Shown here piece by piece: positions 25,825-34,347 of a stretch of 38,030 nucleotides of DNA. The stretch is from an uncultured Roseburia sp. Lineage in GTDB: Bacteria > Bacillota > Clostridia > Lachnospirales > Lachnospiraceae. Below the pieces are notes generated by a model that was given only the letters and a program-made list of their open reading frames with translations, ran no database searches and was not told the origin of the DNA. Within the stretch, counting starts at the first letter, position 1; the number at the start of each line of letters is the position of its first letter. The stretch spans positions 1 through 38,030 of the forward strand of contig CAMXSH010000019.1 of assembly GCA_947246475.1 (NCBI GenBank), in the 5' to 3' direction. The translations under genes and the position numbers were made by a program.

Positions 25825-26985
25825 TTACTGCGGATTCGCTACACGGATTCCGTTGACTTCCACCTGGTCATTGCATTCAATGACAATACAGGGGATGCCA
25901 TCGATGATCCTTGTGTCGATGAGATCCGTCCGCCCCGGATTGACCTGAATGGTCACGTCCGGGGTTTTTAACTCAAATTTTCTTACACTGGCAATATTAT
26001 CAGCTACTAATTTATGATCTTCTCCTACATTTTCTGTAAATTTTTCTTCAAAAGTCTCCAATTTTTCCTCTGGAATGCCGCTGGCTGTCAGCAGTTTTTT
26101 TACATCCTCCCGGTCTAATTCCAGAGGTTCTGGATTTTCTTTATTCTCAGTGATCATTTCATTTAAATTTTCGTGTATATTTCTCACTACTTCATAATCG
26201 CAGGTGGTACCAAGAGATTCCTCTACGATCGTGGTAAATGTCTCACGCTGTTCCTTTGCCGGGATCGGAAATGTACAGCCCAGCAGGTCATAGGAAAAAT
26301 CGATATCCATATCGTCTGCATTTCTGGCAAAGTAAAGGAGATTATGTATGTCGGTATTGCGGTCGTTAAAGGCGGGAAATAAAAAACCATTTTCCGGCGG
26401 CTGAACCAGCCAGTCCCGCATACAGTCTTCAATGCTGTTTTTTTCTGGGTTGTAGCAGAGGCCAGCCTTGGACAATTTAACTGGGCAGATACTACAAAGT
26501 ATAAAATCATATACATAATCGGAGGCGTCGATGGCAGGAAGCCCATTGTCACTGTCCCCTAGGATCGTATTGCCGTCGGCAGTCACAGAAGGGATGTCAT
26601 AAGCATCATGGATCAGTATGATAAAATAGTTGCCATCATAGTCGTAAGTCTGGATGACCATGTCATAAAATTTGTCTAGAAGCTCATGGTTTTGCAGCCC
26701 GCTTCGTAGAAGTTCCATCAAAAACTTCTGTTTCCCTTCTTCACTGGTTTCCTCCTCCGATGGAAATTCCATATTCATCAGGTTCTTTCCCAGAGTACCA
26801 GAGAGGGTTTTGCGGAAAATTTCCACGTATTTGAATATTTCTTCTTCCGGCAGGGAATAGAATGCTTCTCTCAGTTCCAGGCGCTTATTTTTTTCTGCAT
26901 CCACATAACAGCCACAGATTCTTGTGATGCCATTATCATCCTTTTTAAATAATTTTTTAATTTCTGCGATTTCTTTTTTATTCAT
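25825..26985 (-). CDS. DUF4317 domain-containing protein
   Basis: A 386-residue cytosolic protein of unknown function, common in Lachnospiraceae and Ruminococcaceae. The start MNKKEIAEIKKLFKKDDNGI, then ICGCYVDAEKNKR, is the recognisable N terminus. The middle has FIILIHDAYDIP and DFILCSICPVKLSKAGLCY, the family core, and the acidic C-terminal half ends with GIPCIVIECNDQVEVNGIR. No membrane segment or known catalytic motif is visible. ATG 26985 overlaps the ogt stop as ATGA and has GGAGAA about 9 bases upstream, so it is translationally coupled to ogt. Confidence 0.85.
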   Translation of the reverse strand: MNKKEIAEIKKLFKKDDNGITRICGCYVDAEKNKRLELREAFYSLPEEEIFKYVEIFRKTLSGTLGKNLMNMEFPSEEETSEEGKQKFLMELLRSGLQNHELLDKFYDMVIQTYDYDGNYFIILIHDAYDIPSVTADGNTILGDSDNGLPAIDASDYVYDFILCSICPVKLSKAGLCYNPEKNSIEDCMRDWLVQPPENGFLFPAFNDRNTDIHNLLYFARNADDMDIDFSYDLLGCTFPIPAKEQRETFTTIVEESLGTTCDYEVVRNIHENLNEMITENKENPEPLELDREDVKKLLTASGIPEEKLETFEEKFTENVGEDHKLVADNIASVRKFELKTPDVTIQVNPGRTDLIDTRIIDGIPCIVIECNDQVEVNGIRVANPQ

Positions 26986-27476
26986 TTTGTTTTTTCTCCA
27001 TTCTCTCTCCACGTTCTTTGTTCCAGTGCCAGCAGCTTCTCTTTGATATCCAGACCGCCACCGTAGCCTGTGAGGCTGCCGTTCTTACCGATCACCCGGT
27101 GGCAGGGGATCAGGATTGGCAGGGGATTACGGTGATTCGCCATCCCCACGGCGCGGCATGCCCTGGGACTGCCTACTGCCTCTGCCAGCTGTTCATAATA
27201 CCAGGTCTCTCCATAGGGGATCCTCTGAAGGGCTTTCCAGACCTGAATCTGAAAGGCGGTTCCCTGAAAGGAGAGGGGAAGGGAAAATACTTTTCGTTTC
27301 CCAGCAAAATACTCATTCAGCTGTTTTTTTGCCTCTATCAGCACAGGAGAGGCAGGGGACTCAGGATATTCTGTATATGTATGGCAAAAGATGAGATGGC
27401 AGATACCGTTCTGATCTGCCTCCAGTCTCAATGTTCCGATAGGAGATGGCAGATAAAGTGTATTGTCAGATTCCAT
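26982..27476 (-). CDS. ogt: Methylated-DNA--protein-cysteine methyltransferase
   Basis: Suicide repair protein that takes methyl groups from O6-methylguanine or O4-methylthymine onto a cysteine. ATG 27476 is preceded by AAAGGAG at 5 bases; the longer frame to 27572 runs through the promoter and is rejected. It is 164 residues, normal for Ogt. The N-terminal ribonuclease-like domain is at about 1-75, then FQIQVWKALQRIPYGET and the active site ILIPCHRVIG, with recognition helix SPRACRAVGMANHRNPLP. It overlaps the next gene. The promoter has an inverted repeat across its -10 box. Confidence 0.95.
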   Translation of the reverse strand: MESDNTLYLPSPIGTLRLEADQNGICHLIFCHTYTEYPESPASPVLIEAKKQLNEYFAGKRKVFSLPLSFQGTAFQIQVWKALQRIPYGETWYYEQLAEAVGSPRACRAVGMANHRNPLPILIPCHRVIGKNGSLTGYGGGLDIKEKLLALEQRTWRENGEKTK

Positions 27477-27531
27477 AATAACTCCTTTTTGTGCGTAGAA
27501 TGAAAACCGCCTTGTCTGGATAATGTCCATA

Positions 27532-27559
27532 ACTTTCATAGTAAGTATAGTATGAAAGT
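27532..27559 (-). promoter_or_regulatory. Inverted-repeat operator over the ogt promoter
   Basis: Perfect 9 bp arms ACTTTCATA (27532-27540) and TATGAAAGT (27551-27559), 10 bp apart. The minus-strand -10 TATACT (27549-27544) lies between the arms. The site is 18 bp from the hydF -35 box and could control both genes. Confidence 0.6.
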
Positions 27560-27572
27560 CAAAAAGATGCAA
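27544..27572 (-). promoter_or_regulatory. ogt promoter
   Basis: Minus-strand TTGCAT (27572-27567), 17 bp spacer, TATACT (27549-27544). Confidence 0.6.
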
Positions 27573-27576
27573 GAAG

Positions 27577-27605
27577 TTGCAGAATAATGGAAAAAGAGAT
27601 ATAAT
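27577..27605 (+). promoter_or_regulatory. hydF promoter
   Basis: TTGCAG at 27577-27582, 17 bp spacer, TATAAT at 27600-27605. A hairpin (27612-27638, TTGGG/CCCAA and CAAAA/TTTTG) lies at the predicted 5' end of the transcript. Confidence 0.65.
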
Positions 27606-27707
27606 ATGATGTTGGGGTCAAAAGGATTTTGCACCCAATGGATGTTACGGATTGCTTCGTTGTTTCACAACTCCCGCAATCTTTCAAACAATGGAAAGGA
27701 GAAACCT

Positions 27708-28907
27708 ATGGGATTAAATGATACACCATCTGCAGAGCGGATACATATTGGATTTTTTGGCTGCCGTAACGCGGGCAAATCCAGTGTGGTAAATGCCATA
27801 ACAGGGCAGGAGCTGGCAGTGGTTTCGGATACACTGGGAACTACGACGGATCCGGTGATGAAAGCGATGGAAATATTGCCATTAGGGCCAGTGATGATCA
27901 TTGACACGCCGGGATTTGATGATGTAGGAGAGCTGGGAGAGCTTCGTATGCGGAAGACCAGGAGCATTCTGAACCGGACAGATATTGCACTTCTGGTGGT
28001 GGATGCCACAGTAGGGATGAAGGCGACGGATCGCCAGCTGATTACGCTGTTTAAGGAGAAGAATATTCCATATTTTATTCTGAATAACAAATCAGATCTT
28101 TTGAAGGAGATTCCGGAATCAGGGGAGCAGGAGCTGTATATCAGTGCGGCCGCAAAAACCGGGATTCATGAATGCAGGGAAAGAATTGGGAAAATAGCGC
28201 CCAGGGAGGAAAAACAGGGAAGGATTGTGGGGGATCTGGTGCGGCCATCAGACTTCGTAGTGCTGGTGGTACCCATTGATTCAGCAGCCCCAAAAGGCAG
28301 GCTGATCCTGCCGCAGCAGCAGACCATCCGTGATCTGCTGGAGGCAGACGCCACTGTGCTGGCAGTGAAAGAAACCGGTCTGAAGCAGACACTGGAACAG
28401 ATGGGAAAGAATCCGGCTCTTGTGATCACCGACAGCCAGGTTTTTGCCAGTGTTTCTGCAGATGTGCCAGAGGAAATACCACTGACTTCTTTTTCAATCC
28501 TGATGGCTCGTTATAAAGGATATCTGGAAACGGCGGTAAAAGGAGTGTCAGCGGTAGAAAACCTGCTGGATGGAGATAAAGTGCTCATATCTGAGGGATG
28601 TACCCACCACAGGCAGTGTGATGATATCGGGAGCGTAAAGATCCCTGGATGGCTTAGAAAATATACGGGAAAGGACCTGCAGATCGAACTCAGTGCGGGA
28701 AGAGAATTTCCGGAAGATCTGACTCCCTATTCGCTGGTCATCCACTGCGGGGGATGTATGCTCAATGAAAGAGAGGTCAGATACCGGATGAAATGCGCAG
28801 TGGACCAGAAGATACCTTTTACCAACTATGGCATCACTATTGCGTATATGCAGGGGATACTAAAACGAAGTGTCGGGATATTTCCGGACCTGGCGGCGAT
28901 GATCTGA
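27708..28907 (+). CDS. hydF: [FeFe]-hydrogenase maturation GTPase HydF
   Basis: GTPase scaffold that carries the diiron subcluster and delivers it to [FeFe]-hydrogenase. ATG 27708 follows AAAGGAG at 6 bases; the frame from 27606 is unsupported. The 399-residue protein has the G1 motif GCRNAGKSS (about 18-26), DTPGF (G3) and NKSD (G4). The C-terminal iron-sulfur site is complete: CTH near 298-300 and HCGGC near 346-350, the family C-x-H and H-C-x2-C pattern. HydE, HydG and the hydrogenase are not in this window. It is divergent from ogt and ends in a strong bidirectional hairpin. Confidence 0.95.
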   Translation: MGLNDTPSAERIHIGFFGCRNAGKSSVVNAITGQELAVVSDTLGTTTDPVMKAMEILPLGPVMIIDTPGFDDVGELGELRMRKTRSILNRTDIALLVVDATVGMKATDRQLITLFKEKNIPYFILNNKSDLLKEIPESGEQELYISAAAKTGIHECRERIGKIAPREEKQGRIVGDLVRPSDFVVLVVPIDSAAPKGRLILPQQQTIRDLLEADATVLAVKETGLKQTLEQMGKNPALVITDSQVFASVSADVPEEIPLTSFSILMARYKGYLETAVKGVSAVENLLDGDKVLISEGCTHHRQCDDIGSVKIPGWLRKYTGKDLQIELSAGREFPEDLTPYSLVIHCGGCMLNEREVRYRMKCAVDQKIPFTNYGITIAYMQGILKRSVGIFPDLAAMI

Positions 28908-28921
28908 CATGTCAGGAAGGA

Positions 28922-28974
28922 AAAAAGAGATACGGCAGATTTGAGTTTTACTCAAAGGTGCCGTATCTCTTTTT
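28922..28974. terminator. Bidirectional terminator between hydF and ferredoxin
   Basis: The 15 bp perfect stem AAAAGAGATACGGCA (28923-28937) / TGCCGTATCTCTTTT (28959-28973), with an inner TTGAG/CTCAA helix, has A and T tracts on both sides. It serves the convergent genes hydF and ferredoxin. Confidence 0.9.
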
Positions 28975-28978
28975 GAAA

Positions 28979-29167
28979 TTAATGGATCGAAATCGCATCC
29001 ACCGGACAGCCGTCTCTTGCTGTCTGGGCGTCTGCCTCGCATTCCGGCGGAATCTCATCCACCTGAGAAGAGGCTTTTCCATCGTCATTGAAAGCAAATA
29101 CGGTTTCACATGTACCGACGCATAAACCGCAGGCAATACATGTATCTTCATCTACAACAGCCTTCAT
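28979..29167 (-). CDS. Single-cluster 4Fe-4S ferredoxin
   Basis: A 62-residue electron carrier. The first cysteine group is CIACGLCVGTC (about residues 10-20) and the closing cysteine is in GCPVDAISIH near the end. This gives the three-plus-one ligand arrangement of monocluster ferredoxins, with an extra cysteine in VGTC that can form a disulfide. The interior is acidic, as usual. AAGGAG at 8 bases precedes the ATG. The nearest possible partner is HydF, which faces it across a shared terminator, but it is not in the same operon. Confidence 0.92.
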   Translation of the reverse strand: MKAVVDEDTCIACGLCVGTCETVFAFNDDGKASSQVDEIPPECEADAQTARDGCPVDAISIH

Positions 29168-29282
29168 TATATGGTCTCCTTCCTGCTGAAATCTTAGAGG
29201 TTCCGGGAAAAGACCAGTGTTCTGTGCCGTATCCGGAAGCTCTTTTACAGAAGTATAGCCAGAAGATTGGAAAAATATTCAT

Positions 29283-29552
29283 TTAATCTTCTTCAATTAC
29301 CTGAATTTCCAGAAAATCAAAACGGATGGATTCGATAAAATTGTCGCTGGTAAACCGGGTCTTATCAATTCGCTTAAATTCTGCAATATTATGTTCCAGC
29401 CAAATGGGTTTTGAAAGATCAAATTCATAACAGATTTCATCCATGGCGGCAAATATTTTTTTGGTCCGGTTAAGTTCCGGCGAGGCATTCTCCACCACCA
29501 TATCCCGGAGCATACGGTTGGAACGAAATTCCTTTGCCCACAGTCTGAACAT
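29283..29552 (-). CDS. Hypothetical protein
   Basis: An 89-residue charged protein not recognised. It starts MFRLWAKEFRSNRMLRDMVV and has alternating hydrophobic and charged residues suggesting an alpha/beta fold; it ends in a strand-like FDFLEIQVIEED. No cysteine pair, membrane segment or signal is seen. A purine-rich AGGAAAGAAGGGA precedes the ATG. A minus-strand promoter TTTACT, 17 bp, TATACT lies about 70 bases upstream. Conserved spacing and a real promoter favour a gene over chance; another same-strand frame (29297-29605) overlaps and is the weaker candidate. The ferredoxin gene follows 115 bases later. Confidence 0.7.
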   Translation of the reverse strand: MFRLWAKEFRSNRMLRDMVVENASPELNRTKKIFAAMDEICYEFDLSKPIWLEHNIAEFKRIDKTRFTSDNFIESIRFDFLEIQVIEED

Positions 29553-29647
29553 GGGATCCCTTCTTTCCTGATATTTTCATCTGTGCGGTGCGTTTGTCCT
29601 GGCACGGTTACAGTATACGTTCCCCGAGTTAAAAAGTAAAGAATTAT

Positions 29648-29676
29648 TTGACTTTATATGCATTTTCTTATAAAAT
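29648..29676 (+). promoter_or_regulatory. Promoter of the alarmone synthetase gene
   Basis: TTGACT at 29648-29653, 17 bp spacer, TAAAAT at 29671-29676. Confidence 0.65.
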
Positions 29677-29747
29677 TAAAATGGTATGTTTATTTGATTA
29701 CAGAAAAAGGCGAAAGCTGTTTTTCGTTGGAGAAGGAGTAAGGTACG

Positions 29748-30428
29748 ATGTTGGAACAGGAATTGGATACATCGATGTTGAGGCAGATTCATATTCCCAT
29801 GGATGAATCCCATGTTTTTATTGACCAGGAAATGAAATTCCGGGAAATGATGATGATGTACAGTTGTGCGATAAAGGAAGTAAAAACCAAACTTCAGGTG
29901 CTGAATGATGAGCTGTCTATCACAAGAAAAAGAAATCCTATTGAATTCATTAAATCCAGGATCAAACAGCCCACAAGCATAGCATCCAAATTGAAACGGA
30001 AAGGATGTCCTGTGACGGTGGAATCTGCTATGGATGTTCTGTCAGATGTAGCGGGGGTAAGGGTGATCTGCGCTTTTATTGATGACATATACAAAGTGGC
30101 AGATATGCTGACGGCACAGGATGACATCGAGTTGATCAAGCGGAAGGATTACATTAAAAATCCAAAGATGAACGGGTATCGAAGCCTTCATCTGATCGTG
30201 GAGGTTCCGGTTTTCTTTTCTGACCACAAGGAGCTGATGCGGGTGGAAGTACAGATCCGGACCATAGCCATGGACTTCTGGGCGAGTCTGGAACATCAGC
30301 TCAAATATAAAAAAGATATTGATGATGCGGAGAATATTATGTACGAACTGCGTGCCTGTGCGGATGTGATAAACCGCACCGATTATCATATGCAGTCACT
30401 TAGAGACCGCATCGTTGAAAATTCATAA
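29748..30428 (+). CDS. Small alarmone synthetase, RelQ/YjbM type
   Basis: Makes (p)ppGpp from ATP and GDP/GTP. The 226-residue protein contains only the RelA/SpoT synthetase domain, with no HD hydrolase, TGS or ACT domain, the size of RelQ. Motifs are IKSRIKQPTSIASKLKRKG (about 64-82), DVAGVRVICAFIDDIY (about 95-110), MNGYRSLHLIVEVP (about 143-156) and VEVQIRTIAMDFWASLEHQL (about 166-185). The C-terminal helix would make the tetramer contacts typical of RelQ. AGGAG precedes ATG 29748. folD follows 82 bases later. Confidence 0.92.
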   Translation: MLEQELDTSMLRQIHIPMDESHVFIDQEMKFREMMMMYSCAIKEVKTKLQVLNDELSITRKRNPIEFIKSRIKQPTSIASKLKRKGCPVTVESAMDVLSDVAGVRVICAFIDDIYKVADMLTAQDDIELIKRKDYIKNPKMNGYRSLHLIVEVPVFFSDHKELMRVEVQIRTIAMDFWASLEHQLKYKKDIDDAENIMYELRACADVINRTDYHMQSLRDRIVENS

Positions 30429-30510
30429 CTATGACAGGTATAGTGTAAGGCGGTTCTGCGAATACATAAAGATGGAACCGAATGGATAGAAATGGAGGGA
30501 AAGGAACATT

Positions 30511-31344
30511 ATGGCAAAACGAATTGATGGTAAAGCAATCTCACAGATGGTAAAGGACGAGCTGAGGGAACGGGTGAAAAAAGAAAAGATCGAGGCGACA
30601 CTGGCAGTGATTCAGGTCGGCAGTGATCCGGCTTCTACTGTTTATGTGGGAAATAAAAAGAAGGCCTGTGAGTACATCGGGATTCGTTCTCTTGCCTTTG
30701 AGCTGCCGGAAGAGACAAAAGAAGAGAAGCTTCTGGATCTGGTAAAAGAGCTGAATGACAGAAAAGATGTGGATGGGATCCTTGTCCAGCTGCCCCTTCC
30801 GGCACATATGGACGAGGATAAGGTAATCCAGACGATCTCTCCGAAAAAGGATGTGGATGGTTTTCATCCCCAGAGTGTGGGAGCACTCAGCATCGGTCAG
30901 CCAGGATTTGTCTCCTGTACGCCGGCGGGAGTCATACAGCTTTTGAAGCGTTCCGGCGTGGAGATTGAGGGAAAAGAGTGTGTCATTGTGGGACGGAGTA
31001 ATATCGTAGGAAAGCCGATGGCGCTTCTTATGCTCCGGGAAAATGCCACTGTCACCGTCTGCCACTCCAGGACGAAGGATTTAAAAGAAGTGACAAAGCG
31101 TGCCGATATTCTTATTGTGGCCATCGGAAAGCCAGAATTTATCACGAAAGAATATGTAAAAGAGGGAGCCGTTGTGATCGATGTGGGAATTCACAGAGGT
31201 GCAGATAATAAGCTCTGCGGAGATGTGGATTTTGGTGAAGTAGAGCCGGTTGCTTCTGCTATTACCCCGGTTCCAGGAGGTGTGGGTCCGATGACCATCG
31301 CCATGCTGATGAATAACTGTGTTGAGGCGAAAGGACTACAGTAG
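30511..31344 (+). CDS. folD: Bifunctional methylene-THF dehydrogenase / methenyl-THF cyclohydrolase
   Basis: Interconverts 5,10-methylene-THF, methenyl-THF and 10-formyl-THF, the step after fhs. It is 277 residues, complete. The active-site Tyr and Lys are in STVYVGNKKKACE. QLPLPAHMDEDKVI and PKKDVDGFHPQ are folate-site signatures. GRSNIVGKPMALLML is the nucleotide loop and ITPVPGGVGPMTIAMLM the C-terminal signature. The start ATG 30511 follows AAAGGAACATT; a GGAGGG lies a little upstream. A 6 bp inverted repeat (GGTTC...GAACC, 30451-30480) lies in the gap from relQ. Its stop directly touches the rimO start. Confidence 0.97.
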   Translation: MAKRIDGKAISQMVKDELRERVKKEKIEATLAVIQVGSDPASTVYVGNKKKACEYIGIRSLAFELPEETKEEKLLDLVKELNDRKDVDGILVQLPLPAHMDEDKVIQTISPKKDVDGFHPQSVGALSIGQPGFVSCTPAGVIQLLKRSGVEIEGKECVIVGRSNIVGKPMALLMLRENATVTVCHSRTKDLKEVTKRADILIVAIGKPEFITKEYVKEGAVVIDVGIHRGADNKLCGDVDFGEVEPVASAITPVPGGVGPMTIAMLMNNCVEAKGLQ

Positions 31345-32682
31345 ATGATTGATATATATTTCGTATCACTTGGCTGTGACAAGAATCTGGTGGACAGTGA
31401 AAAGATGCTGGCGATACTGGATCATGCTGGATACCGCCTGGCGCAGGAGCCAGAGCATGCTGATGTGATCGTGGTCAATACCTGTGCGTTTATCCACGAT
31501 GCCAAGCAGGAGAGCATCGAGACTCTTCTGGAAATGGCAGAGTATAAAAAGAAGGGGACCTGCAGGGTACTTATCGCGGCAGGGTGTCTGGCGGAACGCT
31601 ACAAAGATGAGATCCAGAAGGAAATGCCGGAGATCGACGGCATCATTGGAACCACAGCCTATGATACGGTAGCACAGGTGGTAGAGCAGACCCTGACAGG
31701 CCTGTCGGCTGTCAGCATGAGAGAGCTTTCTTATATTCCTTCGGGACTGACGGACCGGATCCGGTCCGGCGCCGGGCATGTGGGCTATCTGAAAATCGGT
31801 GAGGGCTGCAGCAAAAATTGTTCTTATTGTGCGATCCCTTCCATGAGAGGGCGGTATCGCAGCGTGCCCATGGAAGAACTGATCGAAGAAGCGGTGAAGC
31901 TTACTGCTGGAGGTGTAAAAGAACTGATTCTGGTGGCTCAGGAGACCACACTGTACGGAGTGGATCTGTATGGAGAGAAGAGGCTTCCGGAACTTCTGGA
32001 GCAGCTGGCACGGATTGAGGCGGTCAGGTGGATCCGTATCCTGTACTGCTATCCAGAGGAGATCACAGAAGAGCTTGCCGAAGAGATCAGAAAGAATAAA
32101 AAGGTCTGTCATTATCTCGATCTTCCAATACAGCACTGTAATGATGAAATCTTAAAAAAGATGGGAAGACGCACCAACAAAAAACAGCTGATGGAAAAGA
32201 TCGGGATGCTGCGGAAGAGGATCCCGGACATTGCACTCAGAACGACATTGATCAGCGGATTTCCCGGTGAGACAGAGGAACAGCATGAAGAATGTGTAGA
32301 ATTTGTAAAGGCGATGCGGTTTGACCGTCTCGGCGTGTTTCCTTATTCCCCGGAGGAAGGGACGAAAGCTGCCGGATTCGAGGGACAGCTGGAAGAAGAA
32401 GTGAAGCGGCAGTGGGCGGATGAGATTATGGAGACACAGCAGCAGGTGATCTTTGAAGCCAATGAGAATATGGTGGGCAGAAGGATCACGGTGCTGGTGG
32501 ACGGATATCTGCCGGAAGAAGACGTCTATGTGGCGAGAACCTACCGGGATGCGCCCGAGATCGATGGGTGTGTATTTTTCCACTCATCCGCGGAGATCCT
32601 TTCAGGAACCATGGCAGAACTGGAAGTAACGGATGCCAGCGGCTATGATCTAATTGGAATGTTATGCAGTGAGGAGGACTAG
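31345..32682 (+). CDS. rimO: Ribosomal protein S12 methylthiotransferase
   Basis: Radical-SAM enzyme that adds a methylthio group to the aspartate of ribosomal protein S12. It is 445 residues. The N-terminal UPF0004/MTTase domain has its cluster cysteines in SLGCDKN, NTCAFIHDA and AGCLAERY. The radical-SAM motif is CSKNCSYCAIPSMRG (about residues 154-168). FPGETEEQHEE follows, and a TRAM-like C-terminal domain starts near 380 (MVGRRITVLVDGY). The short spacing in CSKNCSYC and the presence of SYCAIP separate it from unrelated radical-SAM proteins. ATG directly follows the folD stop. The pgsA ATG comes 3 bases after its end. Confidence 0.96.
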   Translation: MIDIYFVSLGCDKNLVDSEKMLAILDHAGYRLAQEPEHADVIVVNTCAFIHDAKQESIETLLEMAEYKKKGTCRVLIAAGCLAERYKDEIQKEMPEIDGIIGTTAYDTVAQVVEQTLTGLSAVSMRELSYIPSGLTDRIRSGAGHVGYLKIGEGCSKNCSYCAIPSMRGRYRSVPMEELIEEAVKLTAGGVKELILVAQETTLYGVDLYGEKRLPELLEQLARIEAVRWIRILYCYPEEITEELAEEIRKNKKVCHYLDLPIQHCNDEILKKMGRRTNKKQLMEKIGMLRKRIPDIALRTTLISGFPGETEEQHEECVEFVKAMRFDRLGVFPYSPEEGTKAAGFEGQLEEEVKRQWADEIMETQQQVIFEANENMVGRRITVLVDGYLPEEDVYVARTYRDAPEIDGCVFFHSSAEILSGTMAELEVTDASGYDLIGMLCSEED

Positions 32683-32685
32683 ACG

Positions 32686-33231
32686 ATGAATGTGCCAAAC
32701 AGACTGACGATACTCCGGGTCATTATGATTCCGGTATTTATCCTGTTTATGCTATGGCAGACATTTCCGTATTCGGATTATATTGCGGCGGGAGTGTTTA
32801 TACTAGCCTGTGTCACAGATTTTTTTGATGGGTACATTGCGAGAAAATATAATCAGGTTACTACTTTTGGCAAGTTTATGGATCCTCTGGCTGATAAGAT
32901 CCTGGTCTGCTCAGCGTTGATCTGTTTTCTCGCTGAAGCAGATAGTCCAATGCCTGTGTGGGTTGTCATTGTAATTATCGGGCGGGAATTTATCATCAGT
33001 GGGTTCCGTCTGGTGGCTGCTGAAAAAGGGGTTGTCATCGCAGCGAGTTACTGGGCCAAGGTAAAAACAACCGTTCAGATGATCATGGCGATCGTATTGA
33101 TCTTTGATTTTAAACATCCTGTATTTGTTCTGCTGGAGCAGATACTGATCTATGCAGCACTAGTGCTGACAGTGATCTCACTGATGGATTATATTTATAA
33201 AAACCGGACAGTTTTATCGGATGTATCATAA
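32686..33231 (+). CDS. pgsA: CDP-diacylglycerol--glycerol-3-phosphate 3-phosphatidyltransferase
   Basis: Membrane enzyme making phosphatidylglycerol phosphate, the first step to phosphatidylglycerol and cardiolipin. It is 181 residues with about five membrane segments. It starts MNVPNRLTILRVIMIPVFI, the usual PgsA opening. The CDP-alcohol phosphotransferase motif is complete in DFFDGYIARKYNQVTTFGK and DPLADKI (D-G-x2-A-R, then G-x3-D-x3-D). The gene is 3 bases after rimO, so translation is coupled. The rimO-pgsA-cinA order is common in Firmicutes. Confidence 0.96.
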   Translation: MNVPNRLTILRVIMIPVFILFMLWQTFPYSDYIAAGVFILACVTDFFDGYIARKYNQVTTFGKFMDPLADKILVCSALICFLAEADSPMPVWVVIVIIGREFIISGFRLVAAEKGVVIAASYWAKVKTTVQMIMAIVLIFDFKHPVFVLLEQILIYAALVLTVISLMDYIYKNRTVLSDVS

Positions 33232-33265
33232 GTTTTAGATTGATGTCATAATGGAGGTGTATAAT

Positions 33266-33739
33266 ATGGAGACTCTGGAAGAGTGGCTTGTCAAGGAATT
33301 GACAAAAAGACATGCTAGCATTACAACAGCAGAGTCATGTACTGGGGGGCTGGTCTCGGGCAGGATCGTTAATGTCGGAGGTGCTTCTTCCGTGTTTAAC
33401 CAGAGTTTTGTCACCTACTCCAATGAGGCGAAAAGGGATCTTCTCGGAGTGGAACAGGAGACACTGGACAGTGTCGGGGCTGTGAGCCCGGAGACAGCAG
33501 AGCAGATGGCACGGGGGGCGGCAAAGGCAGCAAATGCCGAAGTGGCGCTCAGTGTCACAGGAATTGCGGGACCGGATGGTGGCACACCAGAAAAACCGGT
33601 AGGACTTGTTTATATCGGATGCTGCTGTTATGGTGAGACAGTTGTAGAAAGGCATGTATTTAAAGGAAACCGGATGGAAATCAGAAATGCTTCGGTAGAG
33701 ACAGCACTGACTCTTGCAAAAAAATGTCTGAAGGAGTGA
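33266..33739 (+). CDS. cinA: CinA C-terminal domain protein, nicotinamide-nucleotide amidase
   Basis: Stand-alone CinA amidase domain that hydrolyses nicotinamide mononucleotide to nicotinate mononucleotide in pyridine-nucleotide recycling. ATG 33266 follows GGAGG at 33254-33258; a codon at 33251 would put that site inside the gene. The 157-residue protein carries TTAESCTGGLVSGRIVNVGG, SFVTYSNEAKRDLLGV and SVTGIAGPDGGTPEKPVGLV, the hallmark stretches. The N-terminal molybdopterin-binding-like half of full CinA is absent, which is normal for the PncC form. The stop overlaps the region leading to the next gene by a few bases. Confidence 0.92.
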   Translation: METLEEWLVKELTKRHASITTAESCTGGLVSGRIVNVGGASSVFNQSFVTYSNEAKRDLLGVEQETLDSVGAVSPETAEQMARGAAKAANAEVALSVTGIAGPDGGTPEKPVGLVYIGCCCYGETVVERHVFKGNRMEIRNASVETALTLAKKCLKE

Positions 33740-33744
33740 GATGA

Positions 33745-34278
33745 TTGAAAAAAATCATACTTTTTTTGTGTGTTGTGCTGATCGCATTCGGAGGCATCGG
33801 ATGCAGTATGTTTAAACCAGAGGAGGATGAGATGGACCTGACGGAGGAGGATATCCTTTCTGCCAATGATAATCGGATCATGGGGGTATCTTCTGGAAGT
33901 GTGAGTCCGGTAAATACGCTGTTTATATATACGATCGACAGCATCCAGGAAGAACTGGTACCACTGCAGATTCCTGTGGGCGGAAGCCGTATTACTCCGG
34001 CATTTATTATGGATGAGGTGATCCGGAACCTGGATGAAAAGGTAGAGGTGACGGAGATAGATATTGAAAAATCACGTATTTACATTACTTTTAATGAAGA
34101 TTATGCACCAGTCAGGAAATGTTCCAAAAATTTTGAAACCATGATACTTGACTGTATTTCCAACAGCATTTTGGACAATATTTCATATATTGATGAAGTG
34201 GTATTTCGCGGTGAGAAGGGGGCCTATCAGTCCGATAATTTCAAATTTGAAGAAGATGAGGTATACAGTTCCAGATAG
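33745..34278 (+). CDS. Lipoprotein with a GerMN-like domain
   Basis: Probable membrane-anchored lipoprotein of 177 residues. A signal of about 19 residues (KKIILFLCVVLIAFGG) leads to the lipobox GIGC, with Cys20 as the lipidated residue. An acidic linker follows. From about residue 48 the sequence resembles the GerMN/spore-germination M domain: NTLFIYTIDS, LVPLQIPVGGSR, AFIMDEVIRNL and IYITFNEDYA. The start is TTG 33745, after AAGGAG at 33731-33736; an ATG at 33741 is out of frame. It may take part in envelope or spore-related functions. The exact role is not known. Confidence 0.75.
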   Translation: MKKIILFLCVVLIAFGGIGCSMFKPEEDEMDLTEEDILSANDNRIMGVSSGSVSPVNTLFIYTIDSIQEELVPLQIPVGGSRITPAFIMDEVIRNLDEKVEVTEIDIEKSRIYITFNEDYAPVRKCSKNFETMILDCISNSILDNISYIDEVVFRGEKGAYQSDNFKFEEDEVYSSR

Positions 34279-34347
34279 CACAGGATGTGAATCCTAACTG
34301 CCCGGCTGGCTTTGTGAAATGACCATATATAAAAGAGGATTAAACAA

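Noticed and set aside
29297-29605. 102-residue frame overlapping the 89-residue hypothetical gene on the same strand
   Set aside because: Its sequence is Pro/Trp-rich and irregular with no ribosome binding site. The 89-residue frame has a better site and a more protein-like composition.
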